Shown one piece after another: positions 16,289-20,140 of a stretch of 20,140 nucleotides of DNA. Position 1 is the first letter of the stretch, and each line of letters starts with the position of its first letter. The stretch covers positions 1-20,140 of the forward strand of contig NZ_BPFX01000024.1 in the NCBI RefSeq assembly GCF_019655855.1. Direction: 5' to 3'. Below the pieces are notes generated by a model. That model saw nothing but the letters and a program-made list of their open reading frames with translations. It was not told the DNA's origin and did not search any database. The translations under genes and the position numbers were made by a program. Source of the DNA: Pseudomonas paralcaligenes. Lineage in GTDB: Bacteria > Pseudomonadota > Gammaproteobacteria > Pseudomonadales > Pseudomonadaceae.

Positions 16289-16755
16289 CCCAGGTCACCA
16301 ACATCCCCTACGACGCGCTCGAAGTCGGCCAGCAGGCCAGCCTGACCCGGACCGTGGAAGAACGCGACGTGCAGCTGTTCGCCGCCGTCTCCGGCGACAA
16401 CAACCCGGTCCACCTGGACGCCGCCTTCGCCGCCGAGACCCTGTTCAAGGAACGCATCGCCCACGGCATGTTCAGCGGCGCGCTGATCAGCGCGGCCATC
16501 GCCTGCAACCTGCCCGGCCCGGGCACCATCTACCTCGGCCAGCAACTCAGGTTCACCCGCCCGGTGAAGCTCGGCGACACCCTGACCGTGCAGCTGGAGG
16601 TGCTGGAGAAGCTGCCCAAGGGCCGCGTGCGCCTGGCCACCCGGGTGTTCAACCAGAACGACGAGCAGGTGGTGGACGGCGAAGCCGAAGTCCTGGCGCC
16701 GCGCGCCGAGCAGACCCTGAGCATGCCGGAGATGCCGAAGGTCACCGTCGGTTGA
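16285..16755 (+). CDS. phaJ1: MaoC-like (R)-specific enoyl-CoA hydratase PhaJ1
   Basis: It hydrates trans-2-enoyl-CoA to (R)-3-hydroxyacyl-CoA, diverting beta-oxidation intermediates towards polyhydroxyalkanoate or (R)-3-hydroxyacyl products. The 156-residue hot-dog protein carries the hydratase-2 motif FAAVSGDNNPVHLDAAFA (32-49), with the catalytic pair D38 and H43 at the spacing of Aeromonas PhaJ (Asp31/His36). ERIAHGMFSGALIS (56-69) and GTIYLGQQLRFTRPVKLGD complete the pattern. It is at the usual PhaJ length and in the position of PA3302 (phaJ1). It overlaps the hydrolase stop by four bases. The assignment as PhaJ1 rather than another PhaJ rests on gene order. A four-armed repeat starts seven bases after the stop codon. 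Confidence 0.9.
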   Translation: MTQVTNIPYDALEVGQQASLTRTVEERDVQLFAAVSGDNNPVHLDAAFAAETLFKERIAHGMFSGALISAAIACNLPGPGTIYLGQQLRFTRPVKLGDTLTVQLEVLEKLPKGRVRLATRVFNQNDEQVVDGEAEVLAPRAEQTLSMPEMPKVTVG

Positions 16756-16761
16756 CCCTCT

Positions 16762-16828
16762 CGTAGGGTGCGCCGCGCGCACCAAAGGCCGCATGCCGCG
16801 CCACACGGTGCGCACGGCGCACCCTACG
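16762..16828. repeat. Four-armed palindrome, GTAGGGTGCGC family, copy 2
   Basis: The outer arms CGTAGGGTGCGCCG (16762-16775) and CGGCGCACCCTACG (16815-16828) are perfect over 14 bases. The inner arms GCGCACC (16777-16783) and GGTGCGC (16807-16813) are perfect over 7. The arm order and the shared GTAGGGTG start match the element at 519-610. It lies between the convergent phaJ1 and HlyD-type genes and could also act as a transcription barrier. Confidence 0.8.
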
Positions 16829-16834
16829 GCCCGG

Positions 16835-16856
16835 ACGCGGGTTTCACCCGCCCTAC
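16835..16856 (-). repeat. GTAGGGCGGGTGAAACCCGC repeat overlapping a stop codon
   Basis: Read on the minus strand, GTAGGGCGGGTGAAACCCGC starts at 16856 and ends with the hairpin GCGGGT-GAA-ACCCGC. The same GTAGGG head begins the four-armed family next to it. The TAG inside this head (16855-16853) is the stop codon of the membrane fusion gene that ends here. Confidence 0.65.
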
Positions 16857-17707
16857 TCCACCACCCTCACGCTCGCCGTCATCCCCGCGCTCAGCGGCAG
16901 GTCCTGCGGCACCTCCTCCAGCTCGATGCGCACCGGGATGCGCTGGGCCAGGCGCACCCAATTGAAGGTCGGCTCGACGTTGGCCAGCAGCTGGGCGTCC
17001 GGCGCGGCGTTGCGGTCGGTGATGCCGCGGCTGATGCTCTGCACCCGGCCGCGCAGCGGTTCGCCGCCGCTCATCAGGGTCACCTCGGCCGCCGCGCCGA
17101 CGCGGATGCCGAGCAGCTTGGTCTCCTCGAAATAGGCCTGCACGTAGAACGACTCGTCCGCCACCAGGGCCATCACCGCCTGGCCGGCCTGCACGTAGTT
17201 GCCCTGGGCCAGGTGCAGGTTGGTGACCTGGCCCGAGCGCGACGCGCGCACCTCGCTGCGCTTGAGGTTGAGTTCGGCCAGCTTGACCTCGGCCTGGGCC
17301 TCCTGGAACTCGGCGCGGGCGATCTCGGCGTTGATCTGGGCGTTCTCGCGCAACTCGGCACTGATCGCCTGCGGCCCAAGGTGGGCGCGCCGCGAAGCCT
17401 CGTGCTGGCGCAGGCTGAGCTGCTGGCGGCGGGTCTCGGCCAGCGCCCGGGCCTTGTCCAGCGCCGCCTGGTAGCGCTCGCGGTCGATGCTCATCAGCAG
17501 GTCGCCGGCCTTGACCTGCTGGTTGTCGCGCACCTTCAGCTCGACCACCCAGCCGGACACGTCCGGGGCGATGGTGACCACGTCGGCGCGCACCCGGGCG
17601 TCGCGGGTCCAGGGCGAGAGCATGTAGAAGTTCCACAGCCACCAGCCGGCCAGCAGGGCCAGCGCGACCACCAGCAATGTCACCACCACGCGGGGCAATT
17701 CACGCAT
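16853..17707 (-). CDS. HlyD-family membrane fusion protein (AaeA-like)
   Basis: This is the periplasmic adaptor of an aromatic-acid-type efflux system. The 284-residue protein has one N-terminal membrane helix (about 7-27), the first lipoyl half VTIAPDVSGWVVELKV (44-59) with VKAGDLLMSID (65-75), a moderate coiled coil (about 80-150), the second half VRASRSGQVTNLHLAQGNYV and a beta-barrel end IPVRIELEE with SAGMTASVRV. The size and short coiled coil fit the AaeA/DUF1656-linked branch rather than the longer EmrA branch seen at 711-1844. A GTG lies one codon before the ATG at 17707; I chose the ATG because AAGGAG ends six bases ahead of it. It is the last gene of the operon, ten bases after the DUF1656 stop. 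Its TAG stop lies inside a repeat sequence. Confidence 0.92.
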   Translation of the reverse strand: MRELPRVVVTLLVVALALLAGWWLWNFYMLSPWTRDARVRADVVTIAPDVSGWVVELKVRDNQQVKAGDLLMSIDRERYQAALDKARALAETRRQQLSLRQHEASRRAHLGPQAISAELRENAQINAEIARAEFQEAQAEVKLAELNLKRSEVRASRSGQVTNLHLAQGNYVQAGQAVMALVADESFYVQAYFEETKLLGIRVGAAAEVTLMSGGEPLRGRVQSISRGITDRNAAPDAQLLANVEPTFNWVRLAQRIPVRIELEEVPQDLPLSAGMTASVRVVE

Positions 17708-17717
17708 CACTCACTCC

Positions 17718-17924
17718 TTACCAGGTCGCCAGCAGGGCCATCAGCCCGGCCAGCACACAGACATACAGGGCACAGTCGAACAACGCCTCGTGCCAGATCC
17801 AGCGCGCCAGCCCGGCCCGCTGCAGGCCCAGGCGCAGCACGCCGGTCAGCAGCAGCGCCAGCAGCGCGTAGGCGAACATCGGGCTGAGCAGCACGCCGCC
17901 CAGCGCCCATTCACGCAACTCCAT
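17718..17924 (-). CDS. DUF1656 small membrane protein (AaeX-like)
   Basis: This 68-residue hydrophobic protein has two predicted membrane helices, about 8-28 (GGVLLSPMFAYALLALLLTGV) and 47-66 (ALFDCALYVCVLAGLMALLA), joined by a basic segment with LARWIWHEALFD. That pattern, and the start MELREWALGGVLLSPMF, are characteristic of DUF1656/AaeX. These proteins are almost always encoded between FUSC and HlyD-type genes and are thought to be accessory to the pump. The ATG at 17924 has AAGGAG ahead. It overlaps the end of the FUSC gene by 14 bases, so translation is probably coupled. Its precise role is unknown. Confidence 0.9.
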   Translation of the reverse strand: MELREWALGGVLLSPMFAYALLALLLTGVLRLGLQRAGLARWIWHEALFDCALYVCVLAGLMALLATW

Positions 17925-19899
17925 AGGGTTCTCCTTGGCGGGCGCACCACTGGCGCCAGCTATGGGTGAGCTGCAGCAGCGCGGCCTCGGCCAGCTTCAG
18001 CTCGATGGCCGGCGGCTGATCGTGCAGGGCCCGCGCCAGGGCCTCGGCCGGGCCGTCCAGGTCGTCGGCCCGCGCCGCGCCGGGGCCACGCCGCAGCAAC
18101 GCCTGCATCGCGTCGAAGAAGCGCCGCTCGGCCTGGCGCGGCGCCACGGGCGCGGCCGCCAGGCAGGCGCGCAGGTGCAGCAATTCGTCGCCCAGGTCGA
18201 GGCTGTCGATGCCGTCGTCCCAGCGGCTGCGGCGGGTGCCCGGCAGTTGCGGGTAGAAGCGCGCCAGTTGCAGAAGGCGGTCCGCCATGCGTCCGCCGAA
18301 CCAGTTCTCGGCGCCCGCCAAGGTGCGCGAGCAGAGCCGCGCCAGGTCGTCCAGGGTCGCCCGTAGCAGGCGGCGGCCGTGCCACACCGGGTCGCGCAGC
18401 ACGATCAGGCGCAGAGCCAGCACCGCGCAGCCGACGCCGATCAGCATCGCCAGCGCCTCGTTGAGGAAGAAGGCGACGTCGTAGACCATGTCGTTGCGCG
18501 GCGCGCAGAGCACGATGAAGTGCAGGCAGAACGAGGTGGCGGCGCCCGCCAGCATCGGCCGCGCCATCGCCAGCAGGCCGAAGAACAGCGGCACGCCCAG
18601 GGCCAGGCAGAGCAGCGGGAAACCGTTCCACTGGGGCAGCAGCACCTGGCCCACCACGAACGCCACCGGCAGCGCGTAGAAGATGCCGCGCAGGAAGGCC
18701 ATGCCGATCAGGTCGGCGTTCTCGCGGCTGGCGAACAGGCTGCACACCACCGCCCCCAGCAGCAGCGCGCCGCTGGCGGCGGTCCAGCCGGTCGCCAGCC
18801 AGAACGCCGACAGGGTCAGCAGGGTCAGGCTGCTGCGCAGGCCGTAGACCGCCGCCGTCTGCAGGTCGCGGTGCCAGGACAGCGGCGGTGGCGCGTCCTG
18901 CGGTGCCGTGCCCTGCTCCACCGCCTCCAGCGCGATGCGCGCCCGCGACAGCTGGCGCACCAGCACCACCATGCGCCCGAGGCAGTACTGCCGCACCAGG
19001 GGCTGGGCCGGATCGTGGGAGGCCTCCAGCAGGCGCTGGGAGAGCGCCTCCTCGCGCGCCTGGTCGGGTTCGGCGAGTAGCGCCTGGACCTCGTTCAGCA
19101 AGGGGGTGAGGGCATGGACGTCGACCTCGTCCAGTTGCTGCCACTGGCGCGCCACGCCCCGGGCCAGGCGCAGCAGGCCGAGTAGTTCGCGGGTCAGCGC
19201 GCGCAGGCCGCGCGCCCGCTGGCGGCCGCGGTTGCCCTCGAACCAGGCGTGCTCGCGCTGGGCGTCCACGGCGACGATGCGGCCGAGGGTCTCCAGCAGG
19301 CCCTGGCGCGCCGCCGTGCGCCCCTGCAGCGCCGCGGCCGCCGCCTGGGCACCGCCCTGCCAGGCGGCGCGCGCCTGCTGCACCACCACCCGCTCCACCC
19401 GCTGCGGCCAGAGCACAGCGCTCACCGCCATCGAGCAGAGGATGCCAAGGCTGATCTCGGTGCAGCGCGCCACCGCCTCGTCGAACACCAGCAGCGGCTT
19501 GCCGGTGATCGGCAGGCAGATGATCGCCACCGTGTAGCCGGCCAGCACGAAGGAATAAGCCCAGGCGCTGCGCAGCAGGGTCGAGGCCGCCGTGCACAGG
19601 CCCAGCCACAGCGCCATCACCAGCAGGAACAACCAGGGCGCCTGGGCGAACAAAGCCATGAACAGCACCGACAGCGCCGTGCCGACGAAGGTGCCGAGCA
19701 GCCGCGCCAGGCCCTTCTGCACCACCATGCCGGCCAGCGGCTGGGCGACGATGAACGCGGTCATCAGCGCCCACTGCGGTTGGTCCAGGTCGAAGCGGAA
19801 GGCGCACCACAGGGCCAGGCCGCCGCTGAGCAGCGTCTTGCAGGCGAACTGCAGCGCGGCGGGAGCGGGGGCGAACATGGCCGAGAGGAAATCGCGCAC
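17911..19899 (-). CDS. FUSC-family inner-membrane efflux protein (AaeB-like)
   Basis: This 662-residue pump component resembles AaeB, which exports p-hydroxybenzoate and related aromatic carboxylates in E. coli, and FusC of fusaric-acid resistance. It has two homologous membrane blocks, about 16-165 and 345-500, each followed by a long cytoplasmic helical domain. The first block carries the FUSC pattern QWALMTAFIVAQPLAGMVVQ (42-61) and KGLARLLGTFVG (62-73). The start codon is GTG at 19899, with AGGA nine bases ahead. An ATG seven codons later (19878) has no ribosome site. It is the first gene of a three-gene operon with DUF1656 and HlyD-type genes, in the order B-X-A rather than the X-A-B of E. 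coli. It is divergent from a TetR-type gene. The substrate is unknown; aromatic acids or fusaric-acid-like compounds are plausible. Confidence 0.9.
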   Translation of the reverse strand: MRDFLSAMFAPAPAALQFACKTLLSGGLALWCAFRFDLDQPQWALMTAFIVAQPLAGMVVQKGLARLLGTFVGTALSVLFMALFAQAPWLFLLVMALWLGLCTAASTLLRSAWAYSFVLAGYTVAIICLPITGKPLLVFDEAVARCTEISLGILCSMAVSAVLWPQRVERVVVQQARAAWQGGAQAAAAALQGRTAARQGLLETLGRIVAVDAQREHAWFEGNRGRQRARGLRALTRELLGLLRLARGVARQWQQLDEVDVHALTPLLNEVQALLAEPDQAREEALSQRLLEASHDPAQPLVRQYCLGRMVVLVRQLSRARIALEAVEQGTAPQDAPPPLSWHRDLQTAAVYGLRSSLTLLTLSAFWLATGWTAASGALLLGAVVCSLFASRENADLIGMAFLRGIFYALPVAFVVGQVLLPQWNGFPLLCLALGVPLFFGLLAMARPMLAGAATSFCLHFIVLCAPRNDMVYDVAFFLNEALAMLIGVGCAVLALRLIVLRDPVWHGRRLLRATLDDLARLCSRTLAGAENWFGGRMADRLLQLARFYPQLPGTRRSRWDDGIDSLDLGDELLHLRACLAAAPVAPRQAERRFFDAMQALLRRGPGAARADDLDGPAEALARALHDQPPAIELKLAEAALLQLTHSWRQWCARQGEPYGVA

Positions 19900-19966
19900 G
19901 GGATCGTCCTGAAGGAGATATGGAAAGAAGGTAGCCGGCCCCGGCCGGGGCGGCTAAACAATCAGG

Positions 19967-19979
19967 GCTAATTATTAGC
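19967..19979. promoter_or_regulatory. Palindrome over the predicted -10 (candidate operator 1)
   Basis: GCTAAT-T-ATTAGC is a perfect 13-base palindrome in the AT-rich gap between the divergent FUSC and TetR genes. It covers the predicted -10 of the efflux operon, where a repressor would block transcription. Confidence 0.45.
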
Positions 19980-19999
19980 TAACTAACAATAGTCGTCCA
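19971..19999 (-). promoter_or_regulatory. Predicted promoter of the FUSC efflux operon
   Basis: On the minus strand TGGACG (19999-19994) and AATAAT (19976-19971) stand 17 bases apart, a 4/6 and a 5/6 match to the sigma-70 boxes. The -10 is about 70 bases before the GTG start. Each box lies inside or on the edge of a palindrome (see the two operator entries). It is a prediction only. Confidence 0.45.
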
Positions 20000-20015
20000 G
20001 AGCGCCGCTGGACGA
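19993..20015. promoter_or_regulatory. Palindrome over the predicted -35 (candidate operator 2)
   Basis: TCGTCCAG-N7-CTGGACGA is a perfect 8-bp inverted repeat spanning 23 bases, a size common for TetR-family operators. One arm contains the predicted -35 of the efflux operon. It is 45 bases from the TetR start, so it could also serve autoregulation. Confidence 0.5.
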
Positions 20016-20059
20016 ACGGCGGTTGCCATTAATTAATCGTTTATTTAATTATTCGACCC

Positions 20060-20140
20060 ATGAACCGACAGCCCCGCCCTCACCGCGCCCCCGGGCGCCC
20101 CGCCGCCGATGCCACGGTGCAGCGCACCCAGCTGCTGGAC
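20060..20140 (+). CDS. TetR-family regulator, N-terminal start (partial)
   Basis: The frame opens with ATG at 20060 and runs off the right edge after 27 codons. The peptide MNRQPRPHRAPGRPAADATV followed by QRTQLLD has the G-R-P-x-x-D-x-x-x-x-R-x-x-L-L-D pattern that introduces the TetR DNA-binding helix. It is divergent from the FUSC operon, so it is probably its repressor. No ribosome site is visible in the AT-rich 20 bases ahead, so the message may be leaderless or the true start may lie elsewhere. The ligand domain is outside the window. Confidence 0.7.
   Translation, partial: MNRQPRPHRAPGRPAADATVQRTQLLD

Noticed and set aside
17960..19810. 616-residue minus-strand frame inside the FUSC gene
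   Set aside because: It is a shifted frame of Gly/Ala/Arg-rich sequence; the overlapping frame has membrane helices and the FUSC motif.

Overview
The window looks like a chromosomal segment of a Pseudomonas species. The sequence is GC-rich, with coding regions packed on both strands. The intergenic gaps carry REP-type palindromes with the Pseudomonas-style core GTGGGAGCGGCTTCAGCCGCGAA. The block fadD1-fadD2 / lipase-like hydrolase / PhaJ1 has the gene order I remember for P. aeruginosa PA3299-PA3302. No rRNA, tRNA, CRISPR array, phage gene or transposase gene was seen.

Layout. 1-116 is the 3' end of a probable chemotaxis receptor, closed by an intrinsic terminator. 117-710 is gene-free and full of palindromic repeats. 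711-4445 (minus) is a LysR regulator followed by an EmrB-like MFS pump and an EmrA-like membrane fusion protein. 4627-9869 (minus) is an agmatine gene cluster read in the order cytoplasmic agmatine deiminase (aguA), N-carbamoylputrescine amidase (aguB), PotF/SpuD-type binding protein, a 143-bp MITE-like palindromic element, a TorF-type outer-membrane protein, and a second agmatine deiminase with a twin-arginine signal. A divergent LysR gene (10004-10873) probably controls it. 10948-11352 is a small 4HBT thioesterase that converges on the fadD region through a bidirectional terminator. 11413-15098 (minus) holds two tandem long-chain acyl-CoA ligases separated by terminators. 15329-16755 (plus) is a translationally coupled alpha/beta hydrolase and PhaJ-type enoyl-CoA hydratase. 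16853-19899 (minus) is a FUSC / DUF1656 / HlyD efflux operon of the AaeB-AaeX-AaeA type, divergent from a truncated TetR regulator at the right edge.

How the genes fit together. The agmatine cluster encodes a route agmatine -> N-carbamoylputrescine -> putrescine, with the first step apparently present in both cytoplasm and periplasm, plus a binding protein and an outer-membrane protein for substrate traffic. It resembles the agu2ABCA' operon reported in P. aeruginosa PA14, where a Tat-exported deiminase was linked to biofilm, but here a TorF-type gene and a mobile-looking repeat sit inside the cluster. The fadD1/fadD2, lipase-like, PhaJ1 and perhaps the 4HBT genes form a lipid block: ester hydrolysis, fatty-acid activation, and diversion of beta-oxidation intermediates. 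The two efflux systems probably export hydrophobic or aromatic compounds.

Most notable: the two-compartment agmatine cluster and its inserted element; two copies of a four-armed GTAGGGTG palindrome family, one of which supplies a stop codon; and a divergent efflux/tetR promoter in which two palindromes lie over the predicted -35 and -10.
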